The translations under genes and the position numbers were made by a program. A stretch of 64,000 bases of DNA from Reyranella sp. Its GTDB lineage: Bacteria > Pseudomonadota > Alphaproteobacteria > Reyranellales > Reyranellaceae. Below, in pieces: positions 24,916 through 33,786 of this stretch (within the stretch, counting starts at the first letter, position 1; each line of letters begins with the position of its first letter). The notes beneath the pieces were generated by a model, which was not told the DNA's origin, did no database searches, and saw nothing but the letters and a program-made list of their open reading frames with translations. The stretch is taken from assembly GCF_004297265.1 (NCBI RefSeq), contig NZ_SCUT01000024.1:1-64000 (forward strand), given 5' to 3'.

Positions 24916-26820
24916 CTATCCGGCGATCCAGAACGTGTCGGGCTCGTAGAGGCCGATATATCCGCCCGGATCCCAGGCCCAGTAGCCCTTCTCCGGGACG
25001 TTGCGCACCTTCTTGCCGACCGTCACCGGCTGGCGCACCTCGTTGACCGTGCCGATCGAGAACACCTCCTCGGCATTGACCGCGAGGATCTCCTCCCAGG
25101 CCTTGCGCTTCTCCGCGGCGTCGACCGACTGCTCCCACTTCTGCAGCAGCCCGAGCAGCGTCTTGCCGACCTCCATGTCGCAGGGTTCACCCTGCTTGCC
25201 CTTCGATTCGACGTAGAGGCCCCACTTCGGCCACTGCAGCCCGCCCTGCATCACCGGCGTGAACTCGCGCGGGCTGGTGTCGACGGTCGGCGCCGCCGTG
25301 GTCACGCCGGCATAGGCCGTCATGATCGCCTCGCCGGAGGTGGTGCGCAGACGGAAGTTGTCCGTGGTCTGCGGCTTCAGCAGCGCCTTGATGCCGATTT
25401 TCTTCCATTGGTCGGTGACCAGGGTCATGGTGTCGACCTCGTCGGCTTTCTCGCTGGAATGCTCGATCACGAACATCGCCGGCTGGCCGTTGGGCAGCAG
25501 GCGGATGCCGTCGCCGCCCTTCTTGGTGAGCCCGATCTCGTCCAGCAGCTTGTTGGCCGCCTTGACGTCGTAGGTCGCCCATTTGGTGGCGTACTCTGGC
25601 TTGAACAGGGGCGAGCGCGGCATGATCGTGTTGGCGGAAGGCTTGGCTAGGCCGCTGTAGACGACGTCGCTCAGCTCCTCACGGTTGATCGCCAGCGACA
25701 GCGCACGGCGGAAGCGGACGTCGCGGTTGAGCTTGCGCCAGGTCTCGTCGTTGGCGTTCATGTTGGGATAGAAGGCGACCTCCGAGCCCGAGCCCTTCTC
25801 CCACAGGAGCGCCTTGATGCCAGAGGTCTTGGCGGCGTCGCGCAGGAAGGTGAAGTCGCGCAGGCCGAGATAGCGCGGCTGCAGGTCCGATTCGCCGAGT
25901 CCGGCCTTGGCGGGGATCAGGTTGGCCGCGACCACTGTCATGATCACGTCGTTGATGTAGGGCAGCTGCTGGCCCTTGCTGTCGATGCGGTGGAAGTAGG
26001 GGTTGCGCACGAACACGAAGCGCTGGGCCGGCGGCACCGTAGTGAGGACCCACGGGTTGAGCGTCGGCAGGTCGACGTTGCTGTTGCCGTACATCGCGTC
26101 CTGGCGCTTGAAGACGTTCGACCAGCGGCTGCCCTTGTAGCGCTTGAGGATCTCCTCCTCTTCAGCGTATTTGCCGTGCAGCGTCTTCAGATAATGGGCC
26201 GGGCGGAACAGGAAGAGCGGCGCGGCGCGCGCCTGGCTCTCGATGAAGTCCGGGTTGGGCTTGTGCCAAGTGTAACGGATCGTGACCTCGTCGAGGATTT
26301 CGACCTTGGGCGGCTTGCCTTCGACCAGCAACTCGACGGACGGCCCGTTGGGCGACAGGTCCTTGTTGTTGGCAATGTCCTCCCAGAAGAAGCGGAAGTC
26401 CTCGGTCGTGAAGGGATGGCCGTCGGACCATTTGTGGCCGGCGCGCAGCTTAAACGTGAACTCGCGCCCCTCCTTGACCTCGTAGCTCTCGAGGATGTCG
26501 GGATGCAGCTTGAACTTGTCATCGTAGACGATCAGCCGGGTGTAGCTGTAGACGGTCATCAGGCGGGTATCGCGCGTGGCCGCGACCAGCATGTTGAGCT
26601 GGCCGCCCTGCCGGCCTATGCCGTCGGCGCCCGAGAAACTCTCGATGACGCGGGGTTGCCGCGGCAGCCGCTTGTCGACTGGCGGCAGCGCCCCCGACTT
26701 CACCTTGTCCAGCAGGCCCGGCGTCTCCTGCAGAGCCGGCAGCGGATTCGCCGCGAAGGCCGGAAAACTTCGCGCCACCAGACCCATCAACAGCGCCTGC
26801 GTCAGAACTCGTCTCTTCAT
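24916..26820 (-). CDS. ABC transporter substrate-binding protein, family 5 (orphan)
   Basis: 634 residues. A signal peptide (KRRVLTQALLMGLVARSFPA) is followed by a family-5 (oligopeptide/nickel type) binding fold: FTFKLRAGHKWSDGHPFT, RFRRALSLAINREELSDVVY and YDVKAANKLLDEIGLTKKGG. The protein is longer than the usual 530-550 residues. No permease or ATPase gene lies beside it, so it either works with distant genes or is used alone. The start could also be 26832 or 26850; the chosen one gives the cleanest signal peptide. Confidence 0.88.
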   Translation of the reverse strand: MKRRVLTQALLMGLVARSFPAFAANPLPALQETPGLLDKVKSGALPPVDKRLPRQPRVIESFSGADGIGRQGGQLNMLVAATRDTRLMTVYSYTRLIVYDDKFKLHPDILESYEVKEGREFTFKLRAGHKWSDGHPFTTEDFRFFWEDIANNKDLSPNGPSVELLVEGKPPKVEILDEVTIRYTWHKPNPDFIESQARAAPLFLFRPAHYLKTLHGKYAEEEEILKRYKGSRWSNVFKRQDAMYGNSNVDLPTLNPWVLTTVPPAQRFVFVRNPYFHRIDSKGQQLPYINDVIMTVVAANLIPAKAGLGESDLQPRYLGLRDFTFLRDAAKTSGIKALLWEKGSGSEVAFYPNMNANDETWRKLNRDVRFRRALSLAINREELSDVVYSGLAKPSANTIMPRSPLFKPEYATKWATYDVKAANKLLDEIGLTKKGGDGIRLLPNGQPAMFVIEHSSEKADEVDTMTLVTDQWKKIGIKALLKPQTTDNFRLRTTSGEAIMTAYAGVTTAAPTVDTSPREFTPVMQGGLQWPKWGLYVESKGKQGEPCDMEVGKTLLGLLQKWEQSVDAAEKRKAWEEILAVNAEEVFSIGTVNEVRQPVTVGKKVRNVPEKGYWAWDPGGYIGLYEPDTFWIAG

Positions 26821-26953
26821 CGCCAGCCCCATTATTGCCCCAGTCCCCAAGTGTGCGGGAAGTATGATGCAGAACTAAGGCAGAAATCGTCGATTTTCGG
26901 AAGTCGGGGCCGGGAATAATGGACGCAGCGGCCCAGGGAACGGAGTCTCACGA

Positions 26954-27382
26954 ATGCCGAAGAAGAGCTGGAAAACCGCGATGATCGAGCTGCAGGCGGC
27001 CCAGGAGGCCTTCATGGACGGCGACGCCGGTCCGCTGCAGGCACTCTTTTCCCATGCCGGCGACGTGACGGTGATGGGCGGCTTCGGCGGTGTCGAGCGC
27101 GGCTGGGCGGAGGTTGGCCCGCGGCTGGCCTGGGCGGCCTCGCATTTCCACGGTGGTGCTTACAGCCAGCAGGTCATCGGTGTGACCGTGGGGAAGGACG
27201 TGGCCTCCCTGATCAGCCTGGAACGATGGGCGCGGAAGGCGCCGGACGGCCAGCCCCTGCCTGTCCTGGACCTGCGGGTGACCCAGACGTTCCGATTGGA
27301 ACGCGAGCGCTGGCGCCTGGTCCACCGGCACGCCGATGAGCTCGTGCAGAAGCAGGAGCCGCTGTCTTCACGAACGAAGTGA
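26954..27382 (+). CDS. SnoaL/NTF2-like protein
   Basis: 142 residues with the pattern of a DUF4440/SnoaL-like cone fold: AQEAFMDGDAGPLQALFSH, VTVMGGFGGVERGW and VTQTFRLERERWRLVHRHAD. It is probably a small cytoplasmic protein that binds a ligand or has minor enzyme activity; function unknown. The start is supported by ACGGAGTCTCACGA upstream. Confidence 0.78.
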   Translation: MPKKSWKTAMIELQAAQEAFMDGDAGPLQALFSHAGDVTVMGGFGGVERGWAEVGPRLAWAASHFHGGAYSQQVIGVTVGKDVASLISLERWARKAPDGQPLPVLDLRVTQTFRLERERWRLVHRHADELVQKQEPLSSRTK

Positions 27383-27493
27383 GGGACCTTCAGGTCACAT
27401 ATGGTAGCCCCGCTGGTCTGTTCAGTGGGACACTGGGAACCGGAGCCGATCGTGGCCGCCTCACGATGCAATCTGGAGACTTGGAAACCCCTG

Positions 27494-28066
27494 ATGACGA
27501 CCATCAAGAAAGGCCCCTGGACCATCCACTCCCAGACGGACGTGTACGAGAATCCGTGGATCCGGCTCACCCATCACGAGGTGCTGACGCCGGCTGGGAC
27601 GCCGGGCATCTATGGGTTGGTGCACTACAAGAACCTGGCCATCGGGGTCGTGCCGGTGGATGCCGAATTCCATACCTACCTGGTCGGCCAATACCGCTTC
27701 CCGCTCGACGCCTACAGTTGGGAAATCCCCGAGGGCGGCGGGGCGCACGGCGTCGATCCCCTCCACTCGGCGGCCCGTGAGCTACGCGAGGAGACGGGGC
27801 TCACAGCGCGCCACTGGCGCAAGATTCTGGAGGCCGATCTTTCGAACTCCGTCTCGGACGAGCGCGCGGTCGCCTATCTGGCCTGGGGGCTGACACCGGG
27901 TGAGTCGGAGCCGGAAGCCACGGAGGAGCTGGCGGTAAGGCGCGTTCCGCTCGCCGAGGCGTTCCGGATGGTCGAGGCGGGGGAGATCCGGGATGCCCTG
28001 AGCGTGCTCTCGCTGCAGGCCGTCCGGATCCTCCGGATGGAGGGAAAGCTCGACCTGTCCGAGTAG
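27494..28066 (+). CDS. Nudix hydrolase, ADP-sugar pyrophosphatase type
   Basis: 190 residues. The layout resembles ADP-ribose/ADP-sugar pyrophosphatases: VYENPWIRLTHHEV, GLVHYKNLAIGVVPVD and EIPEGGGAHG. In the Nudix box the second half RELREETGL is intact, but the first glutamate (position GX5E) is replaced by valine. This residue is not one of the main metal ligands, so activity is still likely. The start at 27494 gives MTTIKKGPW; an ATG at 27401 would add 31 unrelated residues. Confidence 0.85.
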   Translation: MTTIKKGPWTIHSQTDVYENPWIRLTHHEVLTPAGTPGIYGLVHYKNLAIGVVPVDAEFHTYLVGQYRFPLDAYSWEIPEGGGAHGVDPLHSAARELREETGLTARHWRKILEADLSNSVSDERAVAYLAWGLTPGESEPEATEELAVRRVPLAEAFRMVEAGEIRDALSVLSLQAVRILRMEGKLDLSE

Positions 28067-28081
28067 CCTACCCGGACGCAC

Positions 28082-29203
28082 TCAGCCGGGTTGCAGCCTT
28101 CGCTTCAGCTTCCTGGTTTCACGGCGCATCTGCCTGATCTTTGCGTTCCCCGCCTTGTGCCCCCTGAAGTTGTCACGGATGCCAAGGGCCATGAACCTTT
28201 CGCGGCGCAGCCAGGGGGCTTTCTGGATCAGTGTCTCCAGCCGCGCGGCGTTCGGCGGCGCGGAGTCGATCCGCGAGAGAAGCTGCTCGATATACGGCTC
28301 CATCCGGTAGCGCCGAAGGAGGCCGGGAGGCAAGCCGGCGAGGAAGCGGCAAGCCGCCGGGAATCCCTCGACGATTTCCTCCGCAATCTGTTGCGCATCG
28401 ATCTTTCGAAAGCAGCAGCGTCCGGAGAAATTGGCGCTGGCGGCCCGCTCGAAGTTCTCGACGGTCAGATAGCCCGGTCCTCCCCACCGATCATAGACAT
28501 AAGGGGGAATGCCTCTGGCGACGGCATACTGGACGCTCTTGCCGACGGAGACGACGGCGCCGTCGGCGCCGAGCATCTCGGGCGTGACCCTGACGTACGT
28601 GCCCGCCTGTCCGATGTGAGCTGTATCGATGCCGCGCTGGCTGCACAGAGCGAGAGCGTCGATGATTTCCGGTGGTGCGTGATTCGAGATCAGTTGCACC
28701 GTCGTCGGCGTTTGCGCCGGTTCCGCGGCCGGGTCGATGCGCCAGAATCCTGCGGGTGCCGGGTTGGGATACACGACGATGCCGTCGGGTGGAACGTCGA
28801 GTTGCGTCAGGTGCCGTTTGAGGTTCTCGGAGTTGGCGATGGTCACATCGGCCAGCAGCGGCTCGAAGACCAGACCGGGATTCTCGTGAAACGTCAGCCC
28901 CGACAGATGCGCGAACACGAAGAGCGTGCGCTCGCGCGATCCATCGACGGGTTCGTAGCGCAACAGCGGTGCTGTGTGATTCTGGAGCCAGACGAGATCG
29001 AAATCGAACGCATTCAAAGCCGGGATTTCGTCGGTTACGACAATGCCCTGCCGGGCCACCAGGGGCGCAAGCGGCTCGTCGACATGATTTGCCGCAATGG
29101 TGCAGTCATGTCCCATCCCGTGGAGATATTCCGCGACCTCAACCGGCACGAGGGAGCCGCCGACGAATTCGGAGAGCTGGTTGATGGCAAAGAGGATCTT
29201 CAC
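28082..29203 (-). CDS. glycosyltransferase-like protein (GT-B fold)
   Basis: 373 residues. The N-terminus KILFAINQLSEFVGGSLVPV and later VTIANSENLKRHL are typical of GT4-type transferases, followed by a second Rossmann-like half (TTVQLISNHAPPEIIDALAL, GADGAVVSVGKSVQYAVARG). The basic C-terminus RRETRKLKRRLQPG may contact membrane or nucleic acid. The usual EX7E motif is not obvious. It is isolated, convergent with the Nudix gene and divergent from the dioxygenase gene. Confidence 0.7.
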   Translation of the reverse strand: MKILFAINQLSEFVGGSLVPVEVAEYLHGMGHDCTIAANHVDEPLAPLVARQGIVVTDEIPALNAFDFDLVWLQNHTAPLLRYEPVDGSRERTLFVFAHLSGLTFHENPGLVFEPLLADVTIANSENLKRHLTQLDVPPDGIVVYPNPAPAGFWRIDPAAEPAQTPTTVQLISNHAPPEIIDALALCSQRGIDTAHIGQAGTYVRVTPEMLGADGAVVSVGKSVQYAVARGIPPYVYDRWGGPGYLTVENFERAASANFSGRCCFRKIDAQQIAEEIVEGFPAACRFLAGLPPGLLRRYRMEPYIEQLLSRIDSAPPNAARLETLIQKAPWLRRERFMALGIRDNFRGHKAGNAKIRQMRRETRKLKRRLQPG

Positions 29204-29378
29204 GCGTCTCGCTTCCGGGGTGACGGCTTACTGTACACCGGCTTCGCCGGGCGCAGGACGAGCGAGTCGCCGCTCGGGGGAAAGCTCGACCTGCGGGATT
29301 GAGGGCGCGGTCCGGGCTGGTCCGCTCGCCGCAAATCGGAAAGACTGCGAGCGACGGCATCCCGGAGGTTCGCGCGCC

Positions 29379-30245
29379 ATGCCCCAGCTTCTCTACGAAG
29401 AACTCCATCCCGAGCTCGGCGTCCGCATCCGCGGCGTCGACGTGAGCAAGCCGCTCGCGCCCGACCTCGTGGCGGAAATCAACGTGGCGGTCGATCGCTA
29501 CTCGTTCGTCTGCTTCCCTGACCAGGCGATGGATGACGATCGCCAGCTCGCTCTCACGCGCCAGCTCGGCAATCCGGAGCCCAGCCATACCAGCGTCGGC
29601 AAGATCGAGTATTTCGGCACCATCGGGAACGTCCAGCAGGACGGCACGGCGCTGGGCAGCTCGCACAAGAAGACGATCTTCCTGACCGGCAACAACATGT
29701 GGCACTCCGATGCCTCCTTCAAACCGGTGCCGGCGTTCCTCTCGATCATGTGCGCCTACGAGACGCCGTCCGAGGGCGGCATCACGATGTTCGTCTCCCT
29801 GCGTGCCGCCTACGCTCGCCTCTCGCCGGAGCGCAAGGCCGAGTTCGATCCGCTGATCGCGATCCACGACTACGTCTATTCGCGATCGAAGGTCGCCCCT
29901 GATGCCGTGTCGCCCGAGCTGGCGGCCTCGCTGCCGCCGGTGCGCCAGCGGCTCGTGCGGACCAACCCGGCGACCGGCGCAAAGAACCTGTTCCTCGGCA
30001 GCCATGTCCGCGAGATCGAGGGCATGGATCCCGCCGCGGGCCGCGCGCTGATCGACGCGCTGATAGACGAGGCCATCCAGCCCGAGCACGTTTACCACCA
30101 CGCCTGGCAGCCGGGCGAAGTCGTCCTCTGGGACAATCGCTGCCTGCTCCACGCCGGCAGCGGCTACGACGCCGACCGCCACCGCCGCTACATGCGCCAG
30201 ACCCGCGTCAGCGGCGCCTGCTCATCGCTGCAAGAAGCGGCCTAG
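29379..30245 (+). CDS. TauD/TfdA-family 2-oxoglutarate dioxygenase
   Basis: 288 residues. Fe(II) ligands fit the HxD in NMWHSDASFK and the distal His in DNRCLLHAGSGYD; the 2-oxoglutarate arginine follows in RRYMRQTRVSG. N-terminal landmarks are ELGVRIRGVDVSKPL and SFVCFPDQ. It resembles 2,4-D/alpha-ketoglutarate dioxygenases of the TfdA type, but the substrate cannot be told. The start at 29379 has CGGAGG 8 bases upstream. Confidence 0.9.
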   Translation: MPQLLYEELHPELGVRIRGVDVSKPLAPDLVAEINVAVDRYSFVCFPDQAMDDDRQLALTRQLGNPEPSHTSVGKIEYFGTIGNVQQDGTALGSSHKKTIFLTGNNMWHSDASFKPVPAFLSIMCAYETPSEGGITMFVSLRAAYARLSPERKAEFDPLIAIHDYVYSRSKVAPDAVSPELAASLPPVRQRLVRTNPATGAKNLFLGSHVREIEGMDPAAGRALIDALIDEAIQPEHVYHHAWQPGEVVLWDNRCLLHAGSGYDADRHRRYMRQTRVSGACSSLQEAA

Positions 30246-30378
30246 CCGCACGCCTCCGACCTGCGCTCTTCGAAGTCGAGGGCGCGATCGGGAACGGGCA
30301 CTGCGAAACTGCAGCCATGACGGTGGCCTCGGGCCGACCGATACTCTGCCTCCGCCCGATATCAGTGGAGGAACAAGC

Positions 30379-31227
30379 ATGGCGCCGAAGCTCGTCGACT
30401 ACCTGTCCTATGAACCCGAGGACAACGGAATCCTCTGGATCAGGTTCAACCGTCCGGATCGGCTGAACGCGCTCGTCGGAACGGCGGAGGAGAACGGCAC
30501 GGTCGCCAAGGTCGGCGAGTACATGCGTGCCGGAGACGACGATCCGAAGATCCGCGTGATCGTGCTCACCGGCGTCGGCCGCGTCTTCTGCGCCGGTGCC
30601 GACCTGCGTTCGAAGATGCCACCGGAGGTGACGGGCGAGGAGTTCCCCGGTAACCGAGGTTCACACGAGGGGCCCGACGCTGCGCGCCAGCACTTCTATC
30701 ACGGCTTTACCAAGCTCCACCGCGACCTCTCGCTGATCCGCAAGCCGACCATCGCCATGATCAACGGACCCGCGGTCGGTTCGGGCATGGACATGGCGCT
30801 TCACTGCGACATCCGCATCGGCTGCGAGAAAACGCGCTTCATCGGCTACCACAATGCCGGCCAGATCATCGAGAACGGCGGCTCGTACTATCTGCCGAAG
30901 ATGGTCGGCCTCGGCCGCGCGCTGGAATTCGCGTACACCGGCGAACTCGACGCCCAGCGCGCCTACGACTGGGGCATGCTCAACCACCTCGTCGCGTCGG
31001 ACAAGCTCGAGGAGACGACGCGGGCTCTGTGCGACCGCATCATCAAGGTGCCGCCGCTCGTGCAGTGGGTCGGCAAGCGCATCATGCGCGCGGCCCTCGA
31101 CAGCACCTTGGAGACCACTATGGTTCTCACCTCGAATGCCGGCGGCATCCTGAACGGCTCCGAAGACGCCAAGGAAGCGCGCCGCGCCTTCGCCGAAAGG
31201 CGTCCGCCGGTTTTCAAGGGCCAGTGA
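30379..31227 (+). CDS. enoyl-CoA hydratase/isomerase family protein
   Basis: 282-residue crotonase-fold protein. The oxyanion-hole segments are IVLTGVGRVFCAGADLRS and INGPAVGSGMDMALHCDIRI; the C-terminal trimerisation helices follow. It probably acts on an acyl-CoA in fatty or aromatic acid degradation. GTGGAGG precedes the ATG. It starts a same-strand run with the nicotinamidase and aldo/keto reductase genes, though gaps of 64 and 11 bases make one operon only possible. Confidence 0.92.
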   Translation: MAPKLVDYLSYEPEDNGILWIRFNRPDRLNALVGTAEENGTVAKVGEYMRAGDDDPKIRVIVLTGVGRVFCAGADLRSKMPPEVTGEEFPGNRGSHEGPDAARQHFYHGFTKLHRDLSLIRKPTIAMINGPAVGSGMDMALHCDIRIGCEKTRFIGYHNAGQIIENGGSYYLPKMVGLGRALEFAYTGELDAQRAYDWGMLNHLVASDKLEETTRALCDRIIKVPPLVQWVGKRIMRAALDSTLETTMVLTSNAGGILNGSEDAKEARRAFAERRPPVFKGQ

Positions 31228-31291
31228 TCGAGGTCGCTCCTGCGGATCGGAGGCGCTAGACTGCGGCATCATCCAGAATCGGAGGATGGCC

Positions 31292-32023
31292 ATGACATCA
31301 AACACGATCAACCTGTCTCGCCGTGGCTTCGTTCAATCCGCCGTGGCTTTCAGTATCGCCGGCGGCGCGGCATCGCCCGTCCTTGCCGCCGACTCGGTCA
31401 AGCCGGGCGCCAACAGCGCTCTCATCGTCATCGACGTCCAGAACTGCTTCATTGACGGCGGCACCCTGCCCGTGAAGGGCGGCGCCGAGGTCGTGCCGAT
31501 CATCAACAAACTTGCGGGCTCCTTCCAGAACATCGTCGTAACGCAGGACTGGCACACGCCGGGCCATGCCTCGTTCGCCAGCGCGCATACCGCCAAGAAG
31601 CCGTTCGAGACGATTGGCCTCTCCTACGGCACGCAGGTCCTGTGGCCCGACCATTGCGTGCAGGGCTCCGACGATGCGGCCCTTCACAAGGACCTCAAGC
31701 TGCCGACGGCGCAGCTCATCATCCGCAAGGGATTCAACAAGGGCGTGGACAGCTACTCCGCCTTCGAGGAGGCTGATCGCAAGACGGCGACCGGCCTCGC
31801 GGCCTATCTCAAGGCCCGCAGCATCGACACGGTCTTCCTGGTGGGGCTTGCCACCGATTTCTGCGTCGCCTGGTCGGCGCTGGATGCGCGCAAGCTCGGC
31901 TTCACGACCTACGTCGTCGAGGACGCGACGCGCGCCATCGACCTCAACGGCTCGCTGGCCGCGGCCTGGAAACAGATGGCGGAAGCCGGCGTGAAGCGCA
32001 TCCAGGCGAGTGACATCTCCTGA
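31292..32023 (+). CDS. pncA: exported nicotinamidase/isochorismatase-family hydrolase
   Basis: 243 residues. A twin-arginine signal (SRRGFVQSAV, then AAS-PVLAA) leads into a cysteine hydrolase. Asp48 in LIVIDVQN, Lys146 in IIRKGF and Cys191 in ATDFCVA form the triad; DWHTPGH supplies metal ligands Asp86, His88 and His92. The residues fit nicotinamidase rather than isochorismatase. A Tat signal on such an enzyme is unusual because NAD salvage is cytoplasmic. GGAGG abuts the ATG at 31286, so the start was set at 31292, 6 bases from the ribosome binding site. Confidence 0.88.
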   Translation: MTSNTINLSRRGFVQSAVAFSIAGGAASPVLAADSVKPGANSALIVIDVQNCFIDGGTLPVKGGAEVVPIINKLAGSFQNIVVTQDWHTPGHASFASAHTAKKPFETIGLSYGTQVLWPDHCVQGSDDAALHKDLKLPTAQLIIRKGFNKGVDSYSAFEEADRKTATGLAAYLKARSIDTVFLVGLATDFCVAWSALDARKLGFTTYVVEDATRAIDLNGSLAAAWKQMAEAGVKRIQASDIS

Positions 32024-32034
32024 GGAAGGACAGC

Positions 32035-33036
<1,002 letters not shown>

Positions 33037-33039
33037 CCG

Positions 33040-33663
33040 CTACTGCGGCCAGCCGAGTTCGATCTCGATGACGACCGGCTTGGTTTGTCGCACGGCGCTG
33101 TCGGTCGACAGGAATTCGACGTCGCCGTTCACCTTGTCGAGCGCATCGCCGGGCGCGTCGCTCGCCGGGTCGAAGCGCACCGAGAGATTGCAGCCGCCGA
33201 CCGGCTTGTCGAGGCGGCCGCCGTCCCAGCCATTGGTGTAGCCGCCGAGATCCCATCCGAAGCCCGTCAGGGTGAAGGGTTTGCCGTTCATCGTCTCGAC
33301 CTCGGCCAAGGTGGTACCGTTCACGATGGGCTTGTCGAGCCCCGTAACGGCGACCGGCCAGGCGGAGCCGTTGCGGATGATCACCACGTTGGGACGCGCA
33401 TAGGCGTCGTGCCAGAGGATTTCGATCCGCTTTCCCGGGTCCTTTGCGAAGATGACGGTCCCGGGTTCGGTCATGCCTTCGCCGACGGGGATGTCGGCCC
33501 GCTCGACATTGGCCGCGCCAAAAATCCGGGCAACCGTGCGTTCGTCGGCGTCGCGGGCGAACGGGCCAGTGCAATCGAGAACCGTCGGGGCTTGCGCCTG
33601 CGCGAACGCGGGCGCCACAGTCGTGACGCAAAGTAGGGCTGCAAATCGCAGGGACAAGCGCAT
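33040..33663 (-). CDS. secreted protein of unknown function
   Basis: 207 residues with a Sec signal peptide (RLSLRFAALLCVTTVAPAFAQ). The mature part contains TVLDCTGPFARDADERTVAR, a segment about 'IFAKDPGKRIEILWHD' and GGYTNGWDGGRLD. No named family recognised; the pattern suggests a small periplasmic binding or scaffold domain. It is convergent with the aldo/keto reductase gene with 3 bases between them. Confidence 0.75.
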   Translation of the reverse strand: MRLSLRFAALLCVTTVAPAFAQAQAPTVLDCTGPFARDADERTVARIFGAANVERADIPVGEGMTEPGTVIFAKDPGKRIEILWHDAYARPNVVIIRNGSAWPVAVTGLDKPIVNGTTLAEVETMNGKPFTLTGFGWDLGGYTNGWDGGRLDKPVGGCNLSVRFDPASDAPGDALDKVNGDVEFLSTDSAVRQTKPVVIEIELGWPQ

Positions 33664-33786
33664 CTCGCTCTCGAACCGTTCTGGCGGTAGGTAACGCCCG
33701 CGCGCCATAGTGGGAGCCACCGCAGGGAACCTGCAGCATGACCGACGAAGCCGTCTTCTATCACAACTCGCGCTGACTAGAGACCG

